NCBI GenBank assembly: GCA_021613535.1
Contig: CP075492.1
Span: forward strand, 9,796,001 to 9,860,000
Direction of reading: 5' to 3'
Origin: Adineta vaga
Taxonomy: Eukaryota > Rotifera
Length of the DNA: 64,000 nt
The stretch's first letter is position 1, and each line of letters starts with the position of its first letter. This document shows, piece after piece, positions 11,611-25,664 of this stretch. The position numbers and the translations under genes were made by a program. Under the pieces are notes generated by a model that did not search any database, was not told the DNA's origin, and saw nothing but the letters and a program-made list of their open reading frames with translations.

Positions 11611-14600
11611 TTAACCAATTTCATAATACTGATGATCATCTTGATGTGAATCAATTTTATATCTTCGTAATAATTGTTCATTTTGTTCAGGTGTATTCAT
11701 GGGTAATGTTATAGTCGATGTTGGATAACGAAATGTACTCAATAATCCATTCGGCATACTCGTAAGATATTCGGTATTAACACGAAATGATGTTTGATGA
11801 TCTGTACTAAGTATTTGTTTATTGATTTCAGATGATTGAGCTGAACTATAACCACTACTACTTGCATTATAATGTTGAGTAGGTTTATCTTCTTTGGTTG
11901 TGGATGTTGTTGTTGTTGTTTTTTTATAAATAATTGAAAGTTGATGAAGATAAAAATGTTGAATTTCTTTTTGAAGTAAACAATAGAAAATAAATATGAA
12001 TAAACCTTGAAAAGAATTTAATATTGTAAATATATATGAAAAAATTGAAGAGATTTGTTCATGTAGATGAAATAAATCAATTAACCATGTTAAACCAAAT
12101 AGAATTGATAATGTTGTTATATTACGTAATGAAAATCTAGAATAAAAGTAATGATATGTACTAAAGAAGAGAATTAACTCTTTTTTTTCTGAATTTACCG
12201 AATTCCTTGTAAAGAATTATAAGAACTGGTTAAATGTTTACAAATAATATAAATTGATATTGTAAAAAAGCAAATATTTGCCTGTTAAAATCGAAAAAAT
12301 AATAATTATCTTTCGTTTTTACATAGAAAAAACTTACAAGAATAAGAAGAATGAATGGGATTGTAAATGCCCAGATAAATGCATTTTGATACGAAAACCA
12401 ACAACTAAAAGACGATAATTTTAATTATTCTTTAAATGTACAAATAAATAGGAAATTATATTAAAAAAAAGATCTATTTTAAGATGAGTATGTGTTGAGC
12501 ATAATCAATTTAACATAGTTTTTGCCCTCAAAACGGATGCTTTGCTGAATAAATAGAACGTGAATGAATTATGTGAATCTTTGATGAATCAAAAGTACAA
12601 TGAATTAATTCAAAGAATGAAAACGACCATTCATTTCGACTTCTATTTCTCTTCAACTTAAATACAACTACAATTGATAAATACTCACTTTCTACTTGCA
12701 AAATATCCATGATTTGATAGAGAAATTGAAAGAACAACGATTAGTAATGGAAAACCATAAGCATAGAATGCATATGCAATAATTCGAATACGATCAATTT
12801 TAAATGCATGTTTTAATGCTATAATTAATTCAATACCATCAACAAACATCCAAGATAATGTTGCAAGAAGACAATAATGATATAAAATAACCATGATTCG
12901 ACAATCGAACTATATTGATAAAATTCAATAAATATCACAAATTTTATTAGAAATATTTTCCTATTTACTCGATATTGTACTTGTTCAATACCAAATAGAT
13001 AGATAAATTGTGCAATTAATAAACAAATCGACATATTTATATGTAAAACACTACGAACAAGCATAAGATCATCATTTATATCCATACGACATCTAAACGA
13101 ATGAGACTAGTATAAAATCTATTTTCTCAATCATTTCTTTCTCTTCATTACCGCACAGCCAACGCTATAATTGTCAGTATTAAACAAATAATTGACATTA
13201 CATTTCCAATATTCGCTAGAATAGATAATCGATGGGTATGTCCATTTGTAATTGACTAAAAAACGATAAACATCAAGCTTCTTCTAATATTTATTAGCAA
13301 ACTAACCTTAGTAAAACTGGTTTGAAAATTCTTCAAAATTGCAAATATTGATAGATGATTACATGAACAAATTGAATGAGTAGAATTCGAAGATAATAAA
13401 TAACATCCATCTGTACTCCATTGAAATGTATTGTCTATGTGTTTTAGATAAGCACAAGTTGATATTTGATTTGAATTATTCAATGGATCCTATTTTCAAA
13501 TGAAGTTTTCTTTTTAAATATATTACGAATTTTAGTGGTAAGCTTACCAAATGTTGGAAGGTAATTTGAATATCTTGTTGAAGTTTTTGTTTTCCATTCA
13601 GATTAACAAGAGGACTATTTAATTTATTGTTTGTTTGGTATTGATTCAAATATTCATTCAATTTTGATAGAACAAAAAATGTAACATTCATTTTCTCATC
13701 CATTGAAATAACGACGGATCGATCGATATTTTCCAATTGTTGTGAATTGACAAAGAACTCTATACAAAGAAAATAATCATTTACATTGTAAAATATCTGC
13801 AAATTCAATTCATTTCTAACCGATATGATTATTAATTGAAACAAATGAATTCGGTATATCAAGCAATTGTAAACCAATAAAATCCATTTGTTGAATGATT
13901 CGTATAGTCATATTCCATGTCTCATTGATCCATTCATCTTCATTATCAATAAGCGTATCAAGAAATGAAATGAGTTTCTAGACAATAATAGAAGAAAAAA
14001 AGTTCATTAGATTTTCTTGATGAACATATCGTTTTTATCAAACTTTGGCAAGATTTCTCTTTTGATTAAATGATGAAAATTTTTCCAAATAACCATCAAT
14101 CTTCTTCAATGATTGTTTCGCTGAGTTATTTTTATGATCATTCAATGAACATCTATCTTGAAGATCATTTTCAAACATTAATAAGTCAAAATCATCTCGA
14201 GATATTGATGTCTAAATTGAAATAAACGATTTCTATGAATGCTACAGACGAAGTTCTTACATCCTCATGTAATACATAGCGCATAAATGGATTATAGAAT
14301 GGACATTGACAAATTGTATGAGTACCATTTGAACATAATAATTGACATGCAAAGAACATGTCGGATGAACTGAAATGAGAAAAGGAAAACGAACGTATGG
14401 AAAATGAAGGAAAAAAGGAATTTACTCGAATTGAAATGATGAAGTACTGGAACGATATGCACGACATTGATAACGTAATTCAGAAGACTAAAAAATAAAA
14501 ATCACATCATTCTTGTTATAATTAACATTTGTTCTTCTTATTGGAAACAGCTGAAGATCACTGAAGTGTTTGTCTCGAACTTGAGACGCTAGCATTGTTG

Positions 14601-16714
14601 TCAAGGTGACTGAATAGATCATTATTTCTCTCTCTTTAAATCACCATAATAATTTCCGATTCGGAATACAATTAAAAGAGAACGTTATGAAATGATATTC
14701 TGTTTTCTTTTTTGGATGGATGATTTTTAGACTTAAAAATCACATATGAAATAGAAGATTATCAGTGTAAACTAGCTGCTAATCAGCAGCAGATGTTATG
14801 ATGAATGATCTTTATTGAGTTTTTTTTTGTGGAAAACAACTAATCTTTGTTAATCATATTGATTTTGTACTTTGAAGGTTAATAATGTAATTTTCTAAGA
14901 AATTAAATCTGATCTTGAAGCATTTGTCTTTCACAACAATCAGATCTGCTGAATATATGACCTTCGAAATGCGACGGCAACGGACAACAGACGAAGTACT
15001 ATACTTAATGTAACATAATCAAGGATACAATGTCTTCGAAATCAAACCTTGATTTTCCTATGACGTACGTCATGAATACAATGTAATCAACTTTACCACG
15101 GTCAATCTTTTTTCAAATCAGATGTAATCAACAATCGATTAACATCGTCTGTTTACATTTTCTAATCTACTAGATGTAATATCTTATTAAACGGTTGTTT
15201 TTCTCTTAGATGAAGTTCAAGAATCTTTCAGAAGAAGAAAAGGATAAACTAACCTGATGATTGAATATAACTGTCACATTTGCTGTTTGAATTGAACTTG
15301 AATTAATCGATTGTTCAACTAAAATCAATGATTTTATTGATGAACTTAAAGTTTTTGTATCGATTAACATCATTGGTAAATTTCGATATGAATTATCATT
15401 TTTTGTCACGATTATTTGATTTAAACCAAATTGATCTGTATGCATTGTTGGTAAATGAAATCGACTTTGATTATGCACTGGTATAAAGATTTCAAAACCT
15501 AAATTTCAATAAACAAACCATATGTTGATTTGTATTAACGAAAGTTATTGTTAAACAAACCAAGATTTTGGAAATCAATACTAAATGATGAACAGGATGT
15601 CGATGACATGTTCTCAAAAGCATGAAATAGACAAATAGATGATCCATTATTATTATATTCATCCATTCCCTAAGTGATCAAAAAAATCTCTTATATATAT
15701 ATATATATATCTAATAAAGAAGTCTACATACAAAACTGCATTGATTATCCTTAGGCAAAAGTCTATTAATTAACCAAAAATTGCATTGAAATACATAGTC
15801 ATGAGCTAAATGATGCATTGATGACTAAATGAAATAGACAAGAAGATAAAATGAAATGATTAATATACAAAAATTGAATTACTTGAGAAAAAGTTTTTAT
15901 TGGACATTGACAATTTGTATAATTTGGTTTTAACCATTGACTGTTTTGATGACAAAAACGAAATATTTGACCTATAAGCAATCGAAATTCCAGGATGATG
16001 TAAGAAGAAAGAAAAAGATAAATATGTTAATAAATCTCATACCAGTACAAGGATAAGGACAAAGCATATGTTGGCCTTTATTAACAAGTGTTTTGGGCCA
16101 ATGAATTCCTTGGAAATGTTCTTCAGGACAAGTCGTTTCTGTAAAACCGATCAATTGATTATTTGAATTGAATTCGCATATTGTTGATGGACAACGGCAT
16201 GTATAATCATCTTGAATTTTGTCAATACATTTCAAGTCTTTTAATTTAGAACAATTTTGAAATAATTGTAAACATATTTCATCATAATTAAGACAACGAT
16301 AATGTATTTCGAAATGTTTCGGTACTGTTGAACCACAAGGATCAGTAAAGAGAGTATTATCAATAAGAATTTGACAACTTGATTTTTTCTGACATCTGTA
16401 AAAACAAAATAATGAACGTAAATTAGTTTTTCTTCTCCTTACCGAAGTTTAATTTGATATTTTGACTGTTCAATATTTGCACATGTTTTGTAGAAAACTT
16501 GATTTGTTAGATCATCATTACAGATACGTTGTGATGTTCGTCCATACATTGAACGAACAATTTGAATAGTTTCATTTACTTTGGGACATTTGAGAAACAG
16601 CACGTCATGTTCACACACATGTTGAATTGTTACATTTGGTAGTGTGATTGAAATCGTTTTCTCTAATGAACTGAGTATACTCAGGAACAGTAGGTAATGA
16701 TAACATCCATTCAT
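11611..16714 (-). CDS. latrophilin-like adhesion GPCR (SUEL lectin, HRM, GAIN/GPS, 7TM)
   Basis: Eighteen exons (minus): 16714-16443, 16395-16043, 15971-15883, 15824-15732, 15669-15561, 15498-15254, 14487-14426, 14369-14261, 14211-14044, 13977-13821, 13759-13548, 13489-13307, 13255-13152, 13092-12969, 12909-12689, 12404-12338, 12281-12199, 12136-11611. CDS 3177 nt, 1058 aa. In order: signal peptide ([10 protein letters not shown]), galactose-binding SUEL lectin ([12 protein letters not shown] ... [17 protein letters not shown]), a Cys-rich segment, a hormone-receptor motif (HRM) split by an intron, a GAIN-type region, a GPS site with WSTDGC ... [12 protein letters not shown], seven helices (TM3 [18 protein letters not shown]), and a Ser/Thr/Gln-rich cytoplasmic tail. 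The GPS is where such receptors cleave themselves. No olfactomedin domain is seen. The start follows an AG directly (GTTGCAG|ATG). One intron (14488-15253) is unusually long at 766 bp and shows no gene. Confidence 0.88.
15689..15710. repeat. (AT)n microsatellite in an intron
   Basis: Run of alternating T/A within an intron of the adhesion GPCR gene. Confidence 0.6.
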
Positions 16715-19700
16715 CTGCAACATATATACAATCAATGTTTGTCTTTGCTTAGGGCGAAGTGTAGCGAGTAGATAAATGACTGACTGATTCGCAGAAGCTT
16801 GTCGTTGATGATGATAAATCTATCAGTAGAATGTGTGCAATAGTTCTAATCGTATTAGAAGCTTCTGTTGAGGCAGAAGAAGAAGAAGATGATGATGTAC
16901 ATTTTTTCTTAACAATGAATGATTGGTTGAAATACCTGAGACAATTATTTGTTCAACTTCAAAACGCCGCACACACACACACACATTTCCTTTGTTTCAA
17001 CATATCCGTGCTAATGCATTTACAATTGAAATTATTAGAACTAACTAGTTGCTTGACTACCCCATAGGGTTTGTACATTAAAGAACTGTCACTCAACAAA
17101 ATTGCTTATACCTGACGATGATGATCACTTGAATTTAAGAGTGATAGTTAAATTCTCATCCATATTTATTATATGGACTTGACAGCTGTCGAATCCTTTC
17201 GGGTTGAAAAAAGAAAAATAATCTATACAGATAATAGGACAAAACGAATCAGTAAGACATACACTCATCAACTCATATCATTTTACATTTGTCTAGAATG
17301 AATAAAGAAACAAGGACATGCTAACAAATATTTGTTCATTGAAAAGAAGAAGACACGAAAACGTCAAGCTATGTACATCGAATCAATAACAAAGAATGAC
17401 TATAGGAATATATATATACATATATACATATATCGAGACTTAGATGATGGATTTGTCTTAAGTCAAAAATTGAAAGGTTCTTTTATCAAAAACATCAAAT
17501 CTTCTCTACTTACTGTTAAGAGTTACACAAGGTTATCATTAATTTCTAAACGAGACAGAAAGAACAATATAGATGTATACACTTCGTGTATGTACAAAAG
17601 TGTAGACGTACAATCAGCACGCATATTCTATTAGAAAAGAACGAACAAACGAAAGAGAGACGGAGAGAAGAAGGAAAAAGCTTCTCATTCTTATCATTAC
17701 CATTGCCTTCACTCCATCTCTCTTGAGACAAATAGATTTCTCGCTCTCTCTTTCTTTCTCTGTCTCCTTTTCTCTTTGGTGTTGTTCTCAATAGAGAATG
17801 AGATAGGTCCTCATTGCTTAAAGATGAACGATAAAAAATTGATTCCTATATCTATAACAGAATTTTATGCGAGCATTGAATAAATACAAATATGTTGCAT
17901 ACACAAACGACCTTTACACTACTATAGGAATAAATGCGGGTGACGTGCACATATATACATATATATAAATACATACAATCTTTTTCTTATTCTAATTATA
18001 TACTTGACAACCAATACAAACATTCTTTTTTTTATATCGGTCATTCACAAAGAGTATAAAAAAAAAGAGTCTAAACACGCCTTTTACTAAGAATCGATCA
18101 TTGTCAAACAAGGTGACATAACTTGTCTTAACAACTTCTTTAGTATCTTATGATAAGGTCAATGGTTTTCTCTCTCTCTCTCTCTCTGCTCTATAAATAT
18201 ATGATCTAACGACATATCTTCTCGAAACTGATGATCTATTATCTTATTCTTTTTCACTCTATCTCTTTTACACTATCCAGATACATATGCTTTGTCAAGT
18301 GACATCGAACAACATAGTTAAATGTCGATTAACGTGCTAAATGCTTTTTGCTTTATCACGGTAGAAGAAGAAAAAAAGTGACGATATGCAAATCACCGAC
18401 ATACATTCAATTCATCGAGGGAATTATTGTTATTCATAGAATTCATTGATCCGCACTGCCGCTTCTAAGAGTTAAAAACTTTTCGATTAATCTCCGAACA
18501 AAAGAAATGTATAAAGCATACGTACACCACGAGACATGAACAAGCTGAAATAACAAACAGATAGACATAGCTAATTTGCCCTTTTTTTTGTTCTTAAATG
18601 ATACTCAATCACCTGATTTCATGCCGTGTACATTTATTAAAGGGCAAACGAATCCATTTGATAAATGCTAATTAGAACTGAACAGAATAATAAGCACGTA
18701 GAACTATCATAAAGTTTCTTTTCTCTCTGTTCATATGTTCTAGTCGATAATGACTCGATCTGATTACCAACTTTTCATCAGTTCGTTGATGTTTACATGT
18801 GAATAGGAGACGCCTGTGTCGTTAGATATATTGTGTATATATATATATCTATATGGTATACGATCGATTAATTTTGTTTTGAACGCAGATATAAACATAC
18901 TTTACGGACGGAAGTTGTCTGTCACTGGATAACGAGAATGATGAAGGCGAAAACCAGAACAATATGGAGAGTTACGTCAATATACTTTTTCTCTTCCTGC
19001 TGTGTGAGCTAATGAGATGGAGTTCAAGAATAGAACATTAATCGAACTTTGAAGTAGAAAAGAAGGAAATCTGACACGATCGATTAGAAGTTCATTGAAA
19101 CAAAATCAAAAATGACTTTTTTTTCCTCCTGTTTCTACAAGGAAAGAAATCAATCGATAAAAACGATTTCTTCGTCTTCTTCTTCTTCTCACCTATGTAA
19201 TAATCACATATGTATTGTTTTATTCAAGGTTATTACATTCGTTCATTGTTAACTAATTAGAAAAAACTTGTTGAATATCTTATATAAGATTGAAATATCA
19301 GATGTTAAGACTTTCTTTCTTGAAAGGATAATCTCATCTTTTCTTTTCAATCGATTCATTCTTTTTCAAACAAAGTCTTCTACATTTTGGTACGTAAATT
19401 AAGCGTATATAGGATGTGTCAAATAGGTTATTTGATAGTCTTAATATATTGCGTAAATGAGTAATAGATATACAGAAAAGATTGTTGCATAAATGGATTA
19501 GAATGTGATAAACAGAGATTCTAAATATACAGAATTGACTAGAAAAATAAATCAATCAATCAAATATTATCGATGATTAGTCGAAGATCTTATTTTATTT
19601 ATTATCGAGAAAAAATATCGTTATTTTTCAAAGTTCAAATATAACATGTAAGAAAACAAATCTTTTGTTTTCTTACTGATCATTTGATAACTAAGAACAT

Positions 19701-19894
19701 TATTTGTATTTATCTAAAACATAACTACGAAAGCTTGCACAAAAACATATACATGTAGAAAAAAAAGTTCGACAAGCAGATCAAGAGTAATTCTAGTGAA
19801 GATGAGAGAAAATTTTACAACAAAAAATAGATTGCTAGTAAAGAAAGAAACAAGCAGAAATAGAGGAATAAATAATTTACAAGCAATAGATTGA
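16715..19894. other. 3.2-kb intergenic region, no gene seen
   Basis: Lies between the 5' end of the adhesion GPCR gene and the 3' end of the kinase gene. It contains short ORFs (16831-17067, 17332-17634, 17546-17791) of simple composition, an (AC)n tract near 16972-16985, TATA-rich runs near 17410 and 18836, and a (TC)n run at 18169-18187. No conserved domain, RNA gene or inverted repeat was recognised. The unusual length may reflect regulatory sequence for the receptor gene or an untranslated first exon. Confidence 0.5.
18169..18187. repeat. (TC)n microsatellite
   Basis: Perfect TC dinucleotide run in intergenic DNA. Confidence 0.8.
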
Positions 19895-22800
19895 TTAAAA
19901 ATCTTTATCCCAACCGGTGAGATCATCTTCTGGTTCAGGACCTTCATCTTCAGCAAAAAAGTCAAAATTCGATGTATCGGCATCATTATCAATCTAAGAG
20001 ACATGGAATTATTGATTTATTTCTAACAAAAATCGCTTACTTTAGGAATATGAGGTGCAACTAATGTTCCACTTTTTAAACATTCCCAACTGAAACCTTC
20101 AAACCATCTGAAATCAAACAAGTCTTATTGAAGGAACTAAATTTAGAAAAAAAGAAAGATATTACTGATGTTTTTGAATATCTTTAATTCCATCTTTTTG
20201 ATATCCAATACGTTCGACTGGATTTTCTCTAGAAATAATAATCATGATAAAAAAAAAGGTCGAGAAGATTTGTCATTTCATGTGTTCTCATACCGGCATA
20301 AACGTTTGATTAATGATGCTGCCATTTTTGAAACACGACGAGGGAATTCAATTGCATCAATACCTTTTAATATAACATTATATGTTTTCATTGGATCTGG
20401 ACCGGAGAATGGAGGACTAGAAAGAAAAAAGGTTTCATACAAAAAGTCTAAAGTAGATTGTGATGACATACTTTCCATTAATTAATTCAAAAACCAAAAT
20501 ACCAAGTGACCAACAATCAGCAGCCATATCATGACCTTTATTTAAAATAACTTCTGGAGCAACATATTCTGAACAGAAGGAGTTAGTAATGACATTATTA
20601 GAAGAATTATCTAGACTTCTTACCAGGTGTACCACAGAATGTCCAAGTTTTTTTGCCAAGACCTACTTTTTTGGCAAAACCAAAATCAACCTATGAAAAT
20701 AAAATATCTATTTGTCAATTGTGGAATCGAATTAGCTACTTACTAATTTACAGTAACCTCTGTGATCTAATAGTAGATTTTCAGGCTATAGAAAAACAAT
20801 CATCTTGAGAAAAGAAACCAGAAAAAGTCTTACTTTTAAATCTCGATAAACAATTCCTTTGCTATGTAAATAAGCAAATGCTTCAATTACACAAGCACTA
20901 TAAAATCGAACTTCAGGTTCTTCAAATATACCACGATTACGTAATAATGTCCATAATTCTCCACCTAGACAACATTCCAAGAGCATATATATATATTTTC
21001 GATCTTTGAACGTTTTATACAATCTATTTTGAAAATCAATATCGAATATTATCTTTTTCTTTTTTCTTTTTTTTGTAATCTAATATTCATACTTGACAAT
21101 AAAGTCTGATCGAGTTTCGGACATTATACTTCGTTCATTTAATACATGTTCTTGTTGTTTCAATGCAACAATATGTTGTTTTTTCATTTGTTTAAGACTA
21201 TATTTATTTGAATTTCGTGTATCGCGAACCTAATCAATGAATAGATTAAAGCAATCGTACAAATCAACAAAATATAATTACCATTTCGACTCGGCCAAAA
21301 CCACCCACACCCAATGTCGAAATAATTTCAATATCCGCCAAACGAAGATTTTTCAAATCTCGTTCATCATCAATACTAATATAGACAAGATATAGACACA
21401 ATAAGTTGAATATAATCGAATCAATAACATACTTTTTACGTGGAAATTTGAATGATTCTTCTCGTTTCAATCGTGATAATTCATTGGCAATCATTTCACG
21501 ATAATTTTGTCGATCAAGTACCAAACATGTTACACCATTTCGATCGTCAGCTATAACATTAAATGGTCGAGTTTCTTCTCTAAAAAGACATAAAAAAACA
21601 TTTTTCAGATCTGACAGTTCCATTTGATAGACATATAGAAACAAGGTCAAACATATCTATTCAATATCTAAACATAAGATTACTTGCCATGATATTCTAC
21701 TCAGATAACTGATCTCTAAACTACTCGAAGCACCTGGACAGCATCATAGCGAAACATTTTACTACGACTATTGGCTATCGAACATCTTTAGAATGTAATC
21801 TGAATTAGTTGAAATTATCTTCTGTAGACATGGACCTTCATTGCAAGGTAGTCTCAGTATTAAGCATCGAAGTCAAACAAAAAAAAACATAAATCATTCC
21901 ATTAACAAGCGATTAGGATTCGAGTAAGAAATATTGTTTTCATCAAGTTTAGGAACGCCTCTTTCCCATTTAGGATGTAATAATAACTTACGTTTGAAGT
22001 GCTGGTTCACCAAATGATTCACCACGTTCAAGATGTCGAACATAAAGAGGTGCATCCCATTTCGATTTTGCTTCTGTAATTTGAGCACGTCCTAGTCAAA
22101 GCGGAAATAAAAGATTCTTTGAGAGATATTCGAATCCAAACATTGAAAAATTTACCTTTAGAAACGATATAGAATGTATCACCTTTCGCACCTTGTCGAA
22201 CGATATATTCTCCATCAGCATAACTTACTTCGTCTAATGTATCCGCAATTTTACTGAGAATATCTTCGCGTAATTTTTCGAAACTCTTAATACTGAAAGT
22301 AAAGAAAAAAGATAGATTCATTTGTCAATAATTTCACCAGAATGTACTTTTTCATTAGTTCTAAATGTTCTGCTTGTTTTTGCATACCAGCTTTCATCAT
22401 TATAGCTTGAAATGTTTGACGATTTATTGCCCAAAGTTTACAGTTCGATAGAGCTAATAGATGAAGAAAAACTTTAGATCATATTCGTTCGCCTTCTTCT
22501 ATTACCTTTAATTGAAGCTGTTCGAGTACAATTGTATAAAATAGCTAATTCACCAAAGACACGTCCGGGACCCATTGTTGTTAATAATTTACTCAATTTG
22601 CTAACTTCAACTGTGCCCTCTAGAATATTTAAAAAAAATATACAATCGAATTTAGGAATTCTTTTCGTTTGTGTTTACCTTCCATTATATAGACAAGATT
22701 TCCCACATCACCTTCTTTGATAATTAAACTACCACCTTTATGTTCTAATGGATACATACAATCCACAATGGACATAATCTGATCCGTTTCAAGATTTTTC

Positions 22801-23292
22801 ATAAAATCATTATTTAATAATGCATCACGTAGGAATTCTTTTGTTCTATTTGAAAGACAATTCAAAATATTTTTCTCGATTTTAAAGATCATCTTACCTA
22901 TCAGATTTATTGAATGCTTGAAGAACAATTCGTAAATCTTTTGATTTCTTCTGTTGAGCTGATTCAGCACTAATAGCTGTTCGTTTTGTTCGTGGTTTTG
23001 GCGATGAAACATCAAGAAATGATGTTCGTGGAGACGAAACAATATCTGTTCCATTATTAAAATCTGTTACTGAAATAAATGTTGGATCATATTTTAGAAT
23101 TTCTTCTTCAAGTTTAATAATATAAGCATCTTTTTCTTTAATGATTAATTCTTTCATTGAAATAACATCATCTTTCTTTCGTAATTGATTTTCATAATCA
23201 TTTCGCAGTTTATTCAAAAGTTTTTCCGTATCTTCTAATTTTTTTACGTTTTCACGTAGCGCCAGTCGAAGATCGTGAATTGATTGAGTCAT
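19895..23292 (-). CDS. cGMP-dependent protein kinase (PKG)
   Basis: Seventeen exons (minus): 23292-22898, 22845-22679, 22619-22506, 22453-22348, 22292-22156, 22091-21992, 21579-21433, 21375-21282, 21229-21093, 21023-20834, 20785-20744, 20690-20624, 20568-20472, 20416-20294, 20228-20166, 20107-20041, 19993-19895. CDS 2145 nt, 714 aa. Order: N-terminal coiled coil (about 1-70), two cyclic-nucleotide domains (first cassette [17 protein letters not shown], second [16 protein letters not shown]), then an AGC kinase. Kinase marks are [14 protein letters not shown]-site Lys in [25 protein letters not shown] and TFCGTPEYVAPE. The C-terminus GWDKDF is the typical PKG end. It should phosphorylate Ser/Thr targets on cGMP binding. 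The first site keeps the Arg-Thr pair that favours cGMP; the second has Arg-Pro. The seventh exon is preceded by a 412-bp intron, long for this gene. Confidence 0.92.
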
Positions 23293-25664
23293 CGTTTTTT
23301 ATTGTTCGTCAACATATGGAAATGATCAATTAAGTAAAAAAACATAAGATTTAACGTTGTAGTTGCGTTGATTTGCACTGATGAGATCGTAAAATTGTCG
23401 TAATGGCAGAAATATTATTGCTAGTGTTGTTGTTATCGTTGTCGCGTCTTTTCATATCAACAGATTGACTTACGTCATCAAACGAACGAATCAAGAAAGA
23501 AAAAGAGAGAGAGAGAGAGAGAGAGAAGGAAAAAACGTTCTCATACAAGCTCTTTGCTAGATCTACTAGGGCGCGGCATCGAACCATCATCATCATCAAC
23601 ATAGATTAACTAATTTTTTTCTTTCTACATATTTCTTCGATATGTGTTTTCTTCTTTGTCTATTTCTATTTGACATTCCTATCTGTATGCATATCGACAA
23701 GAATATCAGATGAATGAATAATTCTCGAGTTTTCTTCTTTAACTATTGGTATCCTGTTTGTCGGAAGTACTCGTTTCTCTTTCTGCATTTCTTTCGTTGA
23801 ATAACTAGAAATAACAAGAAGAAAACCATGTTAGATACACTTCCATTACGATTGCTTCTAATGAAGATGCTTAAAAGAAAACAACATACAGAAGAAGAAA
23901 AAGAAGGAAAAAACTAGCTCTTCTTCTTCTTCTTCTTCCTCTTCTACTTCTTCATTTATAGTTATTTATACCACGAATCGCCCTTTCGAATATCAATCGT
24001 CTATATTACTTAGTCGATAATGGAATGTGAAACCTTTATCCACGAGAAATATTAAGATGTGGATCGTTTTTCTGCTTTTAATTTAATTTAGATGTTGACA
24101 ATGATAGTGCCGATTTAGATCACAATATTGACTTTTCTTTGCGCGGTTTTTTTTGTTTGTTGTATCTCATCGGGTGGTAACAATTCTATAAGTGACAAGA
24201 AAAAAATCAACTTAAAGTTATTTTAAGAGATTATGTGCCACCCATTGCTTTTTGATTGTCATCGAATTCAATCAGAGCTACCATTATATTTGGAATAATT
24301 GAGACGATACAAGAGATCAGAGATGGATCTATATTTGTTTCGTAAAGAAAGTTTCTTGGAGAGTAATAGTCGAATGTCATTCATCTTTGTCGTTTGATTT
24401 TGTTATCTTAAGAGACAAATATGTGTAATTTTATTTTCTATTTGTGTTGCTTTTTCTTGTACTGTATACATGTGACAAATAGATATATTGCACAAGTTTA
24501 TATAAAGCTAAGAAATTAGATTTATATCATGCGTTTTAGTCTTGAAAGGATGATTGATAATCTTGTAAAAGATAGAGAAGAGATGCAACTAGAATGTTTT
24601 CGTTACTGATCAGACTATACTTGAGAAAAGCAACAATACTTGGATTTTATAAATCGAATCTGATTTAATTGTCAGATAAGAAAGCAAAATTATTTTATCT
24701 TCAAATAGCTCGATGCTAAATATAACATCCATATCTTTTGAGATAATATTCGGTTCTTCATAGTAAAAACAAATCTATATTAAAAAAAAATGTCACAAAG
24801 ACTTTTGTTGAAAAAATACATTAATCAAACTATCGAGAGAAAAATCTTTCAATATAAAATAATTCAATAAAACATTAGAATATATTTATATGTACTTTTT
24901 TGATCTTCGAAATGATTGATCTGAACTGGATGACAACATTATCAATCATTCGTTATTTTTTTCTCTTTCTATTCAAAAAACGACTGATAAATATCATATG
25001 ATTAATTAAGCTATAATAGATGTTTGACTTCTTTTTATCATAAATATAGGTACACATGAAATCTATCAGGTGATAGTATCAATAATTCGAATTTCGAAAA
25101 TATTTTATTGTCTTTCTATTTCCTAATAGTACATTATAAACGATTTAGATACATTCCTATAATGATTTTCAGAAAACATCTGGTTGTATCAATTGAATGA
25201 TTGATTATTTCTTGTAGGAATCAAAATGGACAGAAAAAGCATGTTTTTGTTTTCGTCATTATTAAAATCACGTCCTTGATTTCTTCATACGTCAATTTTA
25301 ATATAAATAACGACATTATAATATACAGTATATCACCTTGATTTAGATATTTTATTCTTACTCGAAAAAAAAACAGTTTCATGGATTTGCTGTCTATTTT
25401 TATAATAAACTCCGTTTGAGAGATATTATTATACATGTTGCACCTGCAAAACAAGTGATGCATGACTAATTTTAATGTAGTCTACTAAAATTAGATGGAT
25501 ATTGACGTCGTTAAGTCTCGAGTTAAGGAGTACTCTCATATACTTATATGGATGACTGAAAACGAAACTATAGTTATGTGATCCATAGAGAGTAATATCA
25601 TGAATACATTGGACTGAGTTTTAGACTTGAAGTTTTTCTCATTTATTATTTCGATATATTTCAG
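23293..25664. other. intergenic between divergent PKG and exchanger genes
   Basis: A shared upstream region of about 2.4 kb, since the genes point away from each other. It contains the GA run and a (CTT)n tract near 23919-23938, and is otherwise AT-rich with no ORF of convincing composition. TTTCAG directly precedes the exchanger ATG, so an untranslated exon or a spliced-leader site is likely near the right edge. Confidence 0.5.
23504..23526. repeat. (GA)n microsatellite
   Basis: GA dinucleotide run about 210 bp upstream of the PKG start codon, probably in its 5' UTR or promoter. Confidence 0.8.

Noticed and set aside
14488-15253. Possible mobile element inside the long intron of the adhesion GPCR
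   Set aside because: Looked for terminal inverted repeats and target duplications and saw none.
17332-17791. ORFs of about 80-100 codons on both strands
   Set aside because: Overlap each other on opposite strands and consist of simple sequence.
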